Below are positions 49,475-61,431 of a DNA stretch of 64,000 bases, in pieces. The position numbers were made by a program, and so were the translations under genes. The stretch is from NCBI GenBank assembly GCA_013397865.1, contig VZTI01003405.1, positions 11,648 to 75,647 on the forward strand, read 5' to 3'. The notes beneath the pieces were generated by a model that saw only the letters and a list, made by a program, of their open reading frames with translations, was not told the origin of the DNA and searched no databases. Position 1 is the first letter of the stretch, and each line of letters starts with the position of its first letter. The DNA comes from Struthidea cinerea (Eukaryota; Chordata; Aves; Passeriformes; Corcoracidae).

Positions 49475-50345
49475 CTGTGGAGAGAAAAGCACAGAAAAGT
49501 AAAATATGTAAGATAATTAGAGAAAACCAATGTTCAATTGTGTTGAACGTACTGTACCCACTCTTGGCATTCAGTGGAGGAGCATTGGCTTACAGAGGTG
49601 ACGGATTTGGTCTGTTACATTTTAAATATCATTGGTGGCATCACCACTAATGTGAAAGGAACTGAGGAAAAAAAAAAACCAAAACTAAGAAGCTGTTGTC
49701 AAATTGGAAGGGCCAAGCCATGCTCAGGGGCCAGGAAGGTCAGTGGGAGATTAGATCAGGTAAAACTTTCAGCTGAGTTTTCACTTAAAAGCTAAATAAG
49801 GTCTTAAGCTTCCTCTTGATCTCCTGAATCAAATTACATTGTGTATACCAAATTACTGGTATACCAAGCAACAGAACTATCTCAACACAGGGACACGGCA
49901 CATCACATCACACACCAAAGGCTCTGCATGCCAACAGTTGCTTTCTGCAGGATAACTGCCCTCACTGCAGTTACAACTTCCTCGTGAGGGGAAGAGGAGT
50001 GGCAGGCACTGATCTCTGTGGTGACCAGGGACAGGGAACGGCTGGAGCTGTCAGGGGAGGGTTAGCTTGCATATCAGGAAAAAGTTCTTCCCCCAGAGGG
50101 TGGTGGGGCACTGACCAGGCTCCCCAGGGAATAGTCACAGCCCCACAGAGCTCCAGGAGCGTTTGGACAGCGCTGCCAGGGATGCACAGGGTGGGACTGT
50201 TGGGGTGTCTGTGCAGGGCCAGGAGCTGGACTGGATGGTCCTTGGGATATTCTATAATTCTGCAAGATCAAATGCCAGCAAGCCAGGACACTTTTAGCCA
50301 TTTTTTTCCCCTCCTCCCCCAGCAGCGGCACGAGGCAGTGCTCAC
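49475..50345 (-). other. HUNK: HUNK intron (871 bp) with CR1
   Basis: Donor gtgagc, acceptor ctctccacag. About a third of the intron is the CR1 copy at 49990-50263. Nothing else recognised. Confidence 0.92.
49990..50263 (+). mobile_element. CR1 LINE 3' fragment beside a HUNK exon
   Basis: CR1 blocks in order: gaggagtggcaggcactgat, ccagggacagggaacggctg, ttcttcccccagagggtggt, gctccccagggaatagtcac, gtttggacagcgctgccagg, gggccaggagctggactgga, tggtccttgggatattctat. This is a different CR1 subfamily from the copies at 24375 and 62938. It is antisense to HUNK and ends about 80 bp from the splice donor of the exon 50514-50346. Confidence 0.9.
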
Positions 50346-50514
50346 CCTGAGGCTGGCCAGGTAGCGCTCCAGCTTCTTGTTGAGCAGGAAGTAGATGGCC
50401 AGCGTGTGACTGGCCCTGTTGGAGAGCACGGTGTTGATGACATCGCTGTTCTTGTAGCCCAGCTTCTCAGTCATGTGCAGCAGGACGCTCTGGCTGAGGT
50501 CCTCCAGGTGAATC
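50346..50514 (-). CDS. HUNK: HUNK exon: post-kinase UBA-like segment
   Basis: This 169-nt exon has acceptor ctctccctgtgcag and donor gtgagc. The first G completes Arg, then IHLEDLSQSVLLHMTEKLGY, KNSDVINTVLSNRASHTLAI, YFLLNKKLERYLASLR. The pattern LGYKNSDVINTVLSNRASHTLAIYFLL resembles the UBA-like domain that follows the catalytic domain in MARK/SIK-type kinases (MGY...DV...L...A.Y.LL), where it is known to stabilise the kinase fold. The donor must lie after AGG (phase 0). Splitting one base earlier at AG/gg would break the frame of the next exon. A CR1 copy ends only about 80 bp beyond the donor, at 49990-50263. Confidence 0.96.
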
Positions 50515-52222
50515 CTGCACAGGGAGAGGCAGAGCAGGCTTTTTGGACCGTCCTCCCAGTGACAGAGCCTCAGGGGGACGAGGCAGAGCGCCAAGAAGAG
50601 GCCCCAAGGGCTCAGTAACACGGGGGTGATTAGTTCCCTTCTCCCATGAGCAGGCAGGGAAAGGAGAGATATCTGGGAACACAGGAATCGCAGGAAGCTG
50701 AATGACCAGGTCTGTGTCCATCGCTGATGGGGAATTGGCCCCGTGATGCTCAGGCCATTCGTTACCCTACACCTGACCACTGAAGACCATCCCGATGATC
50801 CATCTGGTTTTGAAAGGAAAGAGGTAAAATCCAGCCCAGATGTGGCTCCCTGAAAAGCCCCTTCCCTTGTAATCAAACAGCACTGCGCTGAGCTTCACCC
50901 CCTCACCTGCCACACAGCATCCCCGCACTAATCAGCTAGGGAATTTCCTGCTGGAGAAAGGGGATGTACAGGGTTATTCCTGCGCCTCGGAACGGCAACA
51001 CTGCTGTCACACTCCTGTCACAGGCACCAGCCGTGTTTATGTCTCTCTCTTCTATAAAGTCTGGAACAGTCTCAGCCAAGGCAAGAAAAGCAGCACAGAG
51101 GTCTTGTGGAAATGCCAAAGCATTGGCTCAGTCTGAGTTAAAACCAGATTTTTCCAAAGAACTCTGCTCCTATTTAGACCTCTAAATGGGCTGGCCAGCT
51201 TCCCAGAGGTACCCGTCAGCTCCCATCCATCTCCAGGGGAATGCTGGGTTTCAGTTGTTGCTAGAGGATATTCCTCACTCCTAATACCGAGCCTAATATC
51301 AGAGGGAGCTTATTTTACAAGCTGCCTTCCCCCTTCCAAGGGACCCTTCCCCACCTTTCCCACTCCTGCCCCGGCTCTGATCTACAGGACTCAGACAAGA
51401 TGTCAAACACAGGCTGGGAAATCTCAAATAACTCCTTCCCTTTGTTCCCTGTGCTTTTAAACACTTGTTCTGCCCCTGAGGAATGCTTGGGGTTGGGGTT
51501 TCTTTTCCCAAATTCAAAAGCAAAACTTATCTTGGCCACTGCACGTTGAGACATCTGGGCAGCAAAAGAAATCCAAGCAATTTCGACTCGAAGTGCTCAG
51601 CAAAATGGGAAATTTTTGCTTGCCTTCAGGGAATTTCTTTAACAAAAGCAAGCTTATAAAAAGCCTGGGAAAATATTCTCCTGAAAATGCAGTTTCTGCT
51701 GTTCTCCCACCTTATCTCCATGCTCTTCCCCTTCCTACCACGCTCCTGTCTTGGGAACAATGGGTGTTACCCCCAGAGAAGTGGAAGGGCACTACAAGAA
51801 CATAACTCCTCCTGTGTTGATTAAGAGAGGAATTGATTCTTTGCAAATTCAGCAGTGGGTTTTTCACACACTACTTCACCACACCTTATCCATATCTGCA
51901 CACCAAGGAAAAACTGGAGAAATTCCATGGAAGCTAACTCTAGTGGTACTTTCTGAGACAAGCTCAAAAGGAGCCAGGCCACGTCTTTAAAACTTTGCAG
52001 ATTATTTTCCCTATAAAGCTCCAGTATGACAAAGTCTAGGTAGGTCAAGCCTGGGGCATCAACTAAATGAAACAAAAGTAATAGTATTAAAAAAAAAATG
52101 AACGAAAGAATCTCTTTAAAGGCTTTTATAGTTTACAGCTTCACATGAAATTTGATTTCAGATAGAAGGCGTATCTATTTTTCTCTTAATTTCTGACAAA
52201 ATGATGGGGAAAGCAGTGCAAT

Positions 52223-52266
52223 GAGAAAAAAAAAGGAGGAAGAAAGGAAGGAAGAAAGAAGGAAAG
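52223..52266. repeat. Polypurine tract (GA-rich)
   Basis: About 44 consecutive purines (A run, then GGAGGAAGAAAGGAAGG-type sequence) on the plus strand in a HUNK intron; on the HUNK strand this is a long polypyrimidine tract. Confidence 0.85.
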
Positions 52267-52348
52267 CATGTGTTCTTTTGCAATAGCAAAGCACAGCATT
52301 CCACACTGATGCTCCCTTTGAAAATACTTCTAATAGGAAAAGATTATA

Positions 52349-52378
52349 TTTGTTGTTGTTATTATTATTATTACTACT
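52349..52378. repeat. Short compound (TTG)n(TTA)n microsatellite
   Basis: tttgttgttgttattattat continuing with attacta; a second, shorter copy of the compound trinucleotide type seen at 47941. Confidence 0.8.
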
Positions 52379-53561
52379 GTTTTATATTACCCTGCACACA
52401 CATAGGCATGGGCAAACTTAAGTCCTCTCTGCAGTTCAGCACTGCATTTTCTTCCCTCTTTTCCATAGGATCCCTTGCTTTCTGGGGAGATTGATCCCAT
52501 AAATAAAGAGCAGTGCACAGCTATTCCAGCCACGAGAGGCTGGAACAGCGTTTGGAATAGGGCTTGGACACCTCACTGCACCAACACCTCTGGAAAGGAC
52601 CCTTCCAGCACAACCTGACGAAAGCCTTACAACTCTCATCTAGGAATTAAGAAACAGAGGTGTGGAAATGCACCTGCAAAGCCAAAAGAACTGTAACAGT
52701 ACATTCAAGCCCTATTTCTTTATTTTTTCCCTCTTCTCAGATAGGAGCCAGTAAATCCTGCAGGTCCTGGGTACAGTATGAGACACAGCTGGAGGGCTTT
52801 GATACAGGACAGAGGTTTTATCTGATCAAATACAGACATGTAATTCCAAGTGAGTTGCCTGAGGCTTCATTTACAGTCACTGGAGAGGAACTCGTATCTC
52901 CAGGGCACAAAGTCATCCCAAGGCAGAATCAGAGAGAAGTCAGATGAATGGTTATGTAAAAAGTGCCCTTGTTTCTCTCCACTGACTGCAACTCTACACT
53001 GCAGATGTTTAAAGTCGAGCAAGATTATTTATAACCAAATTGGACCACAAGTATCTTCCCTTCTTTCTTTTTCCCTGGATGGATGTTTGACTGACCGTGA
53101 GATTTGTCCTCTGCCTGCTTTTAGTCACGTATTCAGCAGGGTGCAGGTATTCAACACCAACAACCAACAAAGCAAGACCATTAAACTCTGATCCTTCTCA
53201 CCACGGTTTGCATATTCCCTGAATCCACAGAACCTCACAAACAGGCCCTCCTGGAGAAGCAGCTTGGCTTTTACTGACCAAAAGTAAAAGGAGGAGATCA
53301 GAACTGCCCGTCACACCCCCATTCCCAGGCCTGCAGCCGAATAATCAGAAGATCTGCACCCCGGCCCACCCTGCAAATAATGCACTTCCAGTTTAAGGCG
53401 TTGCTTTTGACCATTTCAAGCAACACAGGGCCAATCCCAATAATCTTTAGGATGGAGTCACAAAAGCAGTTCCTAGGATGTGTCACACGCATGGAACTGA
53501 AACACCAGGGACGTAATGTACAGGCACCACGGCAGGTGTTCTCCCCCCCTCCCTGCTGTAC

Positions 53562-53697
53562 CTGTTTGGGTAGGTGACATTGGGTGGTGCTCTGCCAGGG
53601 TAGTTCTCGTTGAGCCACCGATTTGCCAGGGCCTGCTGGATGTTTGGTCTCTTTGCAGGGTCTGGCTCCAGCAGAGATCGCAGGAAGTTTATGGCGG
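53562..53697 (-). CDS. HUNK: HUNK exon: end of kinase domain (helices H-I)
   Basis: This 136-nt exon has acceptor gatctcttcacag and donor gtacag. After completing Ala it reads AINFLRSLLEPDPAKRPNIQ then QALANRWLNENYPGRAPPN and VTYPN, ending with two bases of Arg. The LLEPDPAKRPNIQQAL stretch is subdomain XI, where the Arg of KRP pairs with the APE Glu. RWLNENY is the final helix of the kinase fold. Compared with mammals as I recall them, the changes are small (TG to SA at the 5' junction; Y-T-G-K-V-P-C to Y-P-G-R-A-P-P). The exon was first visible as part of an open frame preceded by MGFVLDLFTA, which is intronic. Confidence 0.97.
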
Positions 53698-56600
53698 CTG
53701 TGAAGAGATCAAGGACAAACCCCAAACAACAGCTCTGTCACCTGCTTTAGGACTCGCACAGGAGAGGAGTTACTACAGGTGCGTAGCCCGAACAAGAGCA
53801 CGCTAAAAAGGAACATTTTCCTTCCTGCATGCTCCAATGTCCTTGAGAAAATGGAAGGACTGATAAGGGATTAGTAACTAAAACAAACAATGATTTACAG
53901 TCACAATGATTTACAGAGTTATAAAGGAGAGGGGGAAAAAGCGCTTTTTGTCTCAGAGCTCATCTGAAGTTTCGGAGCAGGTGAGCCAACATTTAATTCC
54001 ACATGAGGGCAACAGGCTGGAGCCAGGTCAGAGACAAATCTCTGTGCTTAAAGTAGAAGGAGATGGACCAGGGCTGAGTGGAGGGGAGGGAAGGGATGCA
54101 GACCTGGGAAGGAAGACTCAGCAAATTGGGCTTCCTTTGACATTATAAGGATAAATTCTTCCCTGGCTTCCATCCAGCCTACAGTCAGCTGCAGAAGGTT
54201 TCAGCCGAATTAAGAGAGGACAGCAAAATTAACAGGCTTCGTTTTGTTCTCCTGAACCTTCAACTTTCAATGACATTCAACTACCCCTCCTGAGTTTCTT
54301 GCAAAAACGCTCAATTTTTAAGTCATGTGCTTCTTACATGATTAGGAGCAATGAAATCAAGTGATTTGCCTAAAAAGTCACAAGAAGTGCCTCTCTGAGC
54401 TGAAAATAAACTCTGTTTTAACTAGGTCTGGTCTTTATTCCTCAAATGATCAAGGCTAAATAACACTGCTCTTACATGTAATTTAAGGAGAATAAAACAC
54501 CTGTTGGTGACACCTGCAAAAATCAGGTTTCATCCTGCAAAAACCAGGTTTCAGCTGGAGAGAGGGCCCTCTCTGTGTCAAGAAGCTTATTATGTGCAAG
54601 AGAGACGTATTACTCTGAATTTACCAGTTCAGCCAGGCATCAGCTGGGTTTTTTCTAACCTCTCCCTTCACAAACCACTCATTTACATGAGATACTTCAC
54701 TTAAATATTCGCCAGTATTTTTGTTATTATCCTACAGCAGCCATGTTGCAGGAGCAGCAGGAAGAGCCTACATCCGAGTTCCCAAACTTGCTGGAAGCTG
54801 CTCTCTGCGTGCCTGGTGTGCCCTCTCTTCGCCCCCACTGCAGCAAACAACAAACCCCTTGTTCTCCCATTTCATCCCCTCTCGCTCCAGTGCTTCCCCC
54901 ACGTCTGTGTTAGAAACCTCACACATCCCACGGGCTCAGAGCCAGAGAAATCCCCCTCCCCAAACCCACACTCCCTCCTTCATCCCTACCATGCTTGGTC
55001 TCCACCCAGCGTCTCCTTAAAAATCCTGCTTCTCCACCCCCACCCTTGCCAAGAGGGAAACTAATTAAATAAAGCTTGTGAAGTGCCACAGATCAACAGA
55101 TTCAGGCTGGGAGAAACGAATTCTGGGGTGAAGATTCCCCCCTGGAAGCTCCCAGACCTGGGCAACAGAGATGAGCAACAGCACCTTGGCTGATTTGAGC
55201 TCAGGTGGCACAAGGAGCTTTTCCAGCTAAGCCACACAGCTGTGGGGACAATAAAATTATTTCCCCAGGGAGCAAGCATGAAGGAAAAGGAGTATGTGCA
55301 AGGTGAACACCAACTTCCTGAGCATCTGACCTCTGCTCACCTAAAATCAATAACCAGACAGCTGCTGTTCGAGAAGCTTAATGAGAAACAGGTTCCTAAG
55401 TGGGAAAATCAAACACCAGCTCCAAAATTTCCCCGTTGCTACACAGGCTGCTTTGGGTGCTCATGGTCACTCAGCATTTTAGGTCACACAAATGAGGTGT
55501 TTTCCTGCTCAGTGATAAGACTGGCTAGCTGCACGATGGCACTGTGTGTTCAGTAAGCAGGAAATTAGATATTGAAAGACAACGTACTGAACACGCACAA
55601 CAGACTCCTGTAAAAATTCCCTACTTTACAGGTGAATTTACGGGAATTCAGACCCGATTGAAATAAAAGGTCCACAAACCCAAGAAGTTAACAAACCACT
55701 ACAATTCAGAGAGCAGAGGAGCAGAGCTTCTGCCCAGTGACCCAAAGCCTACCGGCAAGAGGAACAAATGTCACCTTAAATCACTCTGTGCCACATCACT
55801 GAGCTCTCAAGGCCCATGGCTCGGGTCAGGCACTGATGGGCACCTTTGTCCACAGTGAGCAAAGGTTAACATGTTTAAATCTAGTCCATTAATTTGCCAT
55901 CATCTCCGCAAGTTCAGGCTGCCGGGGCTCTCACAGGATGAACAAAATACTGCCTTCCCTGGGGACCACAGCGTCAAGTGAGCTACAGATGCTACAGAGA
56001 GAAAATCTGGTCCCCATTGTTAAGTGGTAGGCTGGATGAAACAGCAAAACGAAGCCTGTCAAAAGCAGTGTTATCTTTTTTGCTACTTGGGGTCTGGCCT
56101 TCTGCAGAGATGGAAGGTGGAACCCTAAATCTGTACTTGGAGAATTCACCTTGTGACTCAGCTCCCAAGGGTTTTCTCTTACACCCTCTAACAACGGTTT
56201 CCATTCCCTTTTTGTATTTGCAATCTTTTAATTCTATCAAAAGCCCTTTGCAAACAGGCTGCCAGGGAAGGAGACAGAAGCTCTCCATGGACAACAAATC
56301 TGGCATAAAAAAATAAAACCCAGCTACCAAACAGAGCTTGTTCCAAGTGCTGGCAGTGGCCTTGCTAGAAGCTGAAAAGTGATTCTGTTGCCTAGTGACA
56401 TGGCTCTGAAGCAGGAATTAATATTTCTAATACTAAGACATCAACTATTTTGCATTTTGTGACCACGCAAAGGTTATCCCAGGTAACTGTCCCAAAATAA
56501 CTGAGTGCATGTCATTATTCCATAATAAATGTGAGGTCATTTGAGGCAGTTTATCACTCAGCCCCAGTCATGATAATGCCCTGTTACTCCAAAATAATCT

Positions 56601-56905
56601 GTTCATCCATCCTTACCCTGTGCTAAAACCTCCTGGATGTGCAAAACTGACCAACTGCTCTACAAAAGCAATTCCACAGAATTTCACAGATTTGTTCCTT
56701 CTCTCATGTTCAGCAAAACTTGGTGCTTCTCTGGAAGGCAAAGCAAAAGGAATTCTGCTACATCAACTCCTGCAGGTCTTTCAGAGGCCAAAATGAAAAA
56801 AGGAATTTTTCCCAACTAGCACAACACGTCAGCAGCACGGCTCACAATCCGTAATTCCATGCAACAGCTCTGACCCACTGGATCTGGACAAGCCCCCCGG
56901 ATTAC
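53698..56905 (-). other. HUNK: HUNK intron (3.2 kb)
   Basis: Donor gtaatc, acceptor gatctcttcacag. Contains the MIR-like fragment at 54335-54445. No exon recognised. Confidence 0.92.
54335..54445 (+). mobile_element. MIR-like ancient SINE fragment
   Basis: Within the HUNK intron, aaatcaagtgatttgcctaa, aaagtcacaagaagtgcc, tgagctgaaaataaactctg, ttttaactaggtctgg matches the MIR 3' order (aagtgacttgcccaaggtcac, cagagctgggaatagaac, ccaggtctcc). It is old and diverged; boundaries are approximate. Confidence 0.45.
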
Positions 56906-57033
56906 CTGAGGAGAGCTGGGTGGGAAAGGGGTTCATTTCTTTGTCCACCATTTTTTGGTATAAGGCTCTCAAGCTGAATGGCTCCACAGTAAAGGGTAAT
57001 GTTCCGGTCAGCATGGCGTACATGTTCACCCCA
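56906..57033 (-). CDS. HUNK: HUNK exon: kinase C-lobe, subdomains IX-X
   Basis: This 128-nt exon has acceptor ttttctttcag and donor gtaatc. It reads GVNMYAMLTGTLPFTVEPFS then LRALYQKMVDKEMNPFPTQL and SS. GVNMYAMLTGTLPF is the helix F / helix G region of a CAMK-type kinase, and the PFS...LYQKMVDKEMN stretch is typical of HUNK. It is separated from the preceding exon by only 216 bp, the shortest intron here. The last base G (phase 1) joins CC of the next exon to give Ala. Reading past the donor gives the unrelated GNPGG extension, which should not be annotated. Confidence 0.97.
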
Positions 57034-57249
57034 CTGAAAGAAAACACGCAGAGAAAGAAACCAAAGTGATCGGGAACGAGGAAAAATTTAGGTTGTAGAG
57101 ACTTCAATGTCTGACAGTTTATTACAGGGTTGATGCCCCATCTCTGAGAACGTTTTGGGTCAGGTTGGATGGGGCTCTGAGCCACCTGATCCAGCTGGAG
57201 ATGTCCCTGCTCGTTGCAATAACAATTATAAACTCGAGAAGTAACTCAC

Positions 57250-57385
57250 ATGGACCAAACGTCTATTTTGGGCCCGTATTTCTTCCTTGCCAGAAGTTCA
57301 GGGGCTGCATATGCTGGGCTCCCACACTGGGTGCTGAAGGGATCAGAATAACCCAAGATTCCTGCACAGTTGCTCAATCCAAAGT
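57250..57385 (-). CDS. HUNK: HUNK exon: DFG motif, activation segment and APE
   Basis: This 136-nt exon follows a cctttcacag acceptor and ends before gtgagt. It begins by completing the Asp of DFGLSNCAG, runs through GILGYSDPFSTQ to CGSPAYAAPE, then ELLARKKYGPKIDVWS. DFG binds the metal, CGSPAYAAPE is the P+1 loop and APE anchor, and DVWS is the helix-F region of subdomain IX. The Thr of FSTQCGSP occupies the T-loop phosphosite position of AMPK-related kinases. The insertion-rich GILGYSDP loop is characteristic of HUNK within that group. The final AT joins T of the next exon to give Ile, so the helix reads DVWSIGVNMY. A Met read at this point by running past the donor is an artefact. Confidence 0.97.
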
Positions 57386-58162
57386 CTGTGAAAGGCACAG
57401 AGACACAGTTATGAAAGAGAGACACAGTCAAACTGTGCTAGAGCACAAGTTGAAAAGAAGGAACATGCCTTCCAAAAGCTAAGCAACAAACTCCCTAAGG
57501 AGAAAAAGAACTCGTCCACATGCAAAACTTTTATGTAATTTGCCTTCTACGAGGTGCTAAATAACCAGAGGCTTCCACAAACAATAAAAAGAGCCTTAGA
57601 ACACGCACAATTATCCATTTCATACACAAAGCAACTACATTTCACTGGCAACTGGGTGGCAACAACCAGAGCTGAGCTTGTCCCAGGCCCTGAGCCACCT
57701 CCGGCTGCCGTGGCTTCCACACTGCTGCAGGATGTTATGGAGGGGACAAGGTTCAGTGGGATTTCCTCAACATTCCCTCTAAATCGTGTAAATGAACCAT
57801 CAGATATAAAGGGGGGTCACTTTCTGGGGCTGCTGTGGTGCACAAACACACAGAGTTCAGCTCTGGAATAACACACGGAGATCTTGGACCAAGAAGGGGA
57901 ATGGCTGCTCCCTCCCTGACTTCTGCCTTGAATTTATTGTGTTCCTGGCCCCTGGGTGTATCTGACACTCTTGCAGCAACAATAATGAGGGACTGGCAAA
58001 GCTGGCACTGGAGACAAGAGGGAGGCGCTCAGCAGGAGGGGCTGCAGTTTCCCAAGTGCTCTCAGGCAGCCCAAGGGTATTCCCAAAATCCCCCTCCTGT
58101 CTGCTCCAGTGCTGGTGTGGCTGCAGGCTGAGATGGGTTTAGGGAACAACAAATCCCATTTA

Positions 58163-58226
58163 TTAAGAGTTGGACTCGTTGATCCTTGTGGGTCCTCTCC
58201 AACCCAGAATATTCTGTGAATCTCTG
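58163..58226 (+). mobile_element. CR1 LINE extreme 3' end
   Basis: Only about 65 bp remain: agttggactcgttgatcctt, gtgggtcctctccaaccc, agaatattctgtgaatctctg. This is the standard terminus of a severely 5'-truncated CR1 copy, lying in the HUNK intron between 57386 and 61746. Confidence 0.8.
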
Positions 58227-61200
58227 AAAACACCAACATTAAGAGCACTGACACCTGATTAATTCCTCAGTATCCTCTCTCCGTCATTAATTTGTGGCTC
58301 TCTTCCTTACCTGCACACTTATTTGCACTGGACTTGCAGTGCTGGCCTGTCCTTCAGCTTTCACCCCACTGAAAATCAAATTTGGCTGAAATTTGAGGGG
58401 TTCCTCAAGGTACTAGAAGCACCCTGACAGGGCAGACACGTAAGCCTTGTTCCCTCACAAAACCAGGCGAAGTATTAAAATGCTTACAAAAAAATGCAAC
58501 TATCACAGTGAGTGGAAGAGCCCAAAATGATGGCACAGTGCTTTCCACTCGACTGGCTGCATCTCTGAGAGCCAGGCAGGCACAGGGGAGACAGGAATCA
58601 CCATCTCTCACAGCTAAAGAGGCTCACTGGGGTTCTCCTGGAGAACGCTGTCAAAACTGAAGGGAGAGTCGAGACAATTTCCTTGCCTCTGAGGGGAAAC
58701 AATTGTCTCTGGACACTGCTTAATCATCCCTGCTAGAGTTGTACCATCCCCGGGGCTTTTACAAATACTGCGGAGGATCCATTAACTTAATTAACGTATT
58801 CATTAGCTGTGGCCTGAGATGAGTTCTGTCAACCGTGAAACACTTTTAAAAACTCCAAGAAATAATCTCTCCACACAGTTTTATTCCTGGTCCTTACCCT
58901 GCTGTGTCATGCCAGCTCCAAATTAGTTGACTGTACTATGATGTTTTATAGTCACAAGACACAAGGGCTGTATTCTGTGATGGTGTCAATCAGCATCCCT
59001 CCATCAGTAGCAGTGGAGGGACACTCTGGGAGAGGTTTTCATTCTCTTATTTGCTCCAGTTGTAAGCCCCTCATTCACTTCCTTCAGCCCATTCATTCCA
59101 GCTGCTATGCCTTTTTTCCCCCCTGTTGAAATGCAGAATGTGTGCAAACAGATGCATCCTGGGGACAGGGATTTCACAGCCATGGAGATGAGAATATTGT
59201 TATTAACACTGTGGCAGCACGTAGTGATCACAGTGTGGTTTTTATTATTTCTATTAAGGATGCATTGCTGATCTTGATAAGAACAGTGCGACCACCAGCA
59301 CCGATAACCTTGCTGCCAGTGCCTGCCTCTGCCTTGGGCTCCCTTTCAAGAAGCCCAGCAAATTACAGAATTCAGATCAAAGGCCACACTTGGTTTTCCA
59401 AAGTAAATATTTTGACATGGGAGCTCCACCACCCCCACTGCTCGTGCTATCGAAGCACCATCGCATTGCTCTCCTCCTCCTCAACGCCTCCAGGGAATCC
59501 ACATCAAGCTATGGATGCACGGCTATCCCTGGAGCTCTGCCAGTCAGAACAGGGAAAGAGCTGCTAAACATAAGCTCCTGGACAAGCTGGAGCGGCAGAG
59601 CTCCACAGAGCTGGGCATCCCAGCAGGATGCCAAGAACTTTGCGGGGTCCGTGAGAGGCTTTTCCCAGCGTCTTTTTCAGACACCGGCTGCATGGGCTGG
59701 TAGATAACGAGGAGTGAATTATTTTCAACAGTTCCAATCCTGATGTTCTTCAATGTGATTAACAGACTGCTAAGAATAAGTCCTCTCAAAGGAAATTTTG
59801 CCAAGAATATATAAGAGCAGGTTCTAAAACCCCTTGGCACGTAGCCAAAAGGAGGAACAAATCCAAGCTGCCCTTGAGCAGCTGGGGGAAGGAAGGGGCT
59901 CAAGGTTCTCACTGAAATGCATGAACAAGCAGTGACTTCAATGTCACATTTTCAATCTTCATTTCACCTTTTGTTCTCCCTTTCACAGCTATTACAAAAC
60001 CAGCATTTTTATTTGTATTAGCTACTCCTGTGTTTGCTGCTGTACAAACCATGCAGACCAAGCTCTCACTCCACAGCCAGTAACGTGAGATGGTTTTGTA
60101 GCTCCAAGTCTCTCCTCCCAGTCATGAAAAGCAGCACTGTAATTCCTCCAGTTCCTTCACTCCTGAAGAACCTTCCTGGGAAGGACTACGTGATGACACA
60201 ACTGATCATTTCTAGTAAGACAGGCTACATAAAACATTGCAGCCTTTCTTTTGCTGCAACATCCCCAGCTGGGTGGTGGGATTTAATTGCTTTGTTTTAG
60301 AACACACACTGCCTGCAATCCGCTTTGCTCAAAACATCAGGCTGCAGACCTGAGGACAATTTATTGAGGCTGTGGAAGATCAAACTGTCTCTTTTCTCTA
60401 CGCTTCCCACACCACCCATTGCGAGGAGACCTTTCCATGCAGCTGAAGCAAATGGAGCTGCAGGAACAGGCCCGAAGTCGTTTCTTTTGGCACGTGAGTT
60501 TTAATTGTACATGTATCATCTGGGAAGGCCTCGGTTTGGAGGTCAAGTTCACCAAGTGCTGTGTAATCAAACACCCAATAACGGGGAAGTTATGGGAGTT
60601 CTTTAAATCCATCAGATGCTCACCGAGCACTGGTGCAAACCATCTGGTCTCGCTTATCTGCTAAACCAGGGTAATGGGTGGTATCCATCAGTGCTGATGA
60701 ATGATTCACGGCAACAGATCTGCATCCTCCTGACCCACAGCCGGGGGAAGGCAGAGTTCTCTTCGCTGCTATTGTCCCAGCCGGTTGATTCGCTACAGAG
60801 TAATCACGGAAAGCCCCGGCAGCATTTCCAACACTGAATTCCCTGAGTAAAACCTGGGCACTGCAGAATTCATTAATCATCCTCCCCTTGCTTGCTTGGA
60901 GATGCATGTGCTGTACGCATCACAGCGAGTGTCCATTTGACCTGGATGCTTGAATGTTAAGTGGTTTTCACCACTTTTCAGCCCACGGAACTTTTTGAGG
61001 AAAGTCAGCCGAGTTTTTAAGTCTGCAGCCACAGACACTGCTGTTGGCAAAAGTGTAGGCATGGAAAGAAATATAAACAGATGTTTGGCATTTGTTTTAT
61101 GAAAGGAATATTTTCTTTTCAATGCCCACATTAACATTAATGGGAGTTATGCAAGGCAGCGAGAGACTATACCCACCAATGATTAATCCAGAATGCCTGC

Positions 61201-61348
61201 ACAGCTTGAATGAATCAAGCACCCCACACAACTGATACCTAAATACAATCAAGGCTCCACCGTTGATCTTTTTTATTTTTTAACAGCCCTCTAAACCAAT
61301 CTTGTCCTGGGTGCTGGAAGCAAATTTAACAAATATAAATATAGGACC

Positions 61349-61431
61349 ACATTTTGCCAGCTGCTAAAAATGTGCGCAACTCCCACTGACTTCAGTGGAA
61401 GCATATGCTCACGGGGGCAGAATCCAGCCCC
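61349..61431. repeat. Possible ancient amniote dispersed repeat fragment
   Basis: Contains aactcccactgacttcagtg then gggggcagaatccagcccc, similar in layout to the fragment at 42612-42724. Located in the HUNK intron about 300 bp from the catalytic-loop exon. Recognised by eye. Confidence 0.4.

Larger units (their letters stand above)
50515..53561 (-). other. HUNK: HUNK intron (3.0 kb)
   Basis: Donor gtacag, acceptor ctctccctgtgcag. Contains the GA-rich tract at 52223-52266 and a TTG/TTA repeat at 52349-52378. No exon recognised. Confidence 0.92.

Noticed and set aside
50268..50876. 202-codon minus-strand frame as one intact gene
   Set aside because: Only 50514-50346 is real HUNK coding sequence; the rest runs into introns on both sides past a clear acceptor and donor.
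56829..57185. 118-codon frame read as a single exon including SSGNPGGLSRSSG
   Set aside because: The sequence past 56906 lies beyond a GT donor; the downstream exon at 53697 continues the protein in the correct phase.
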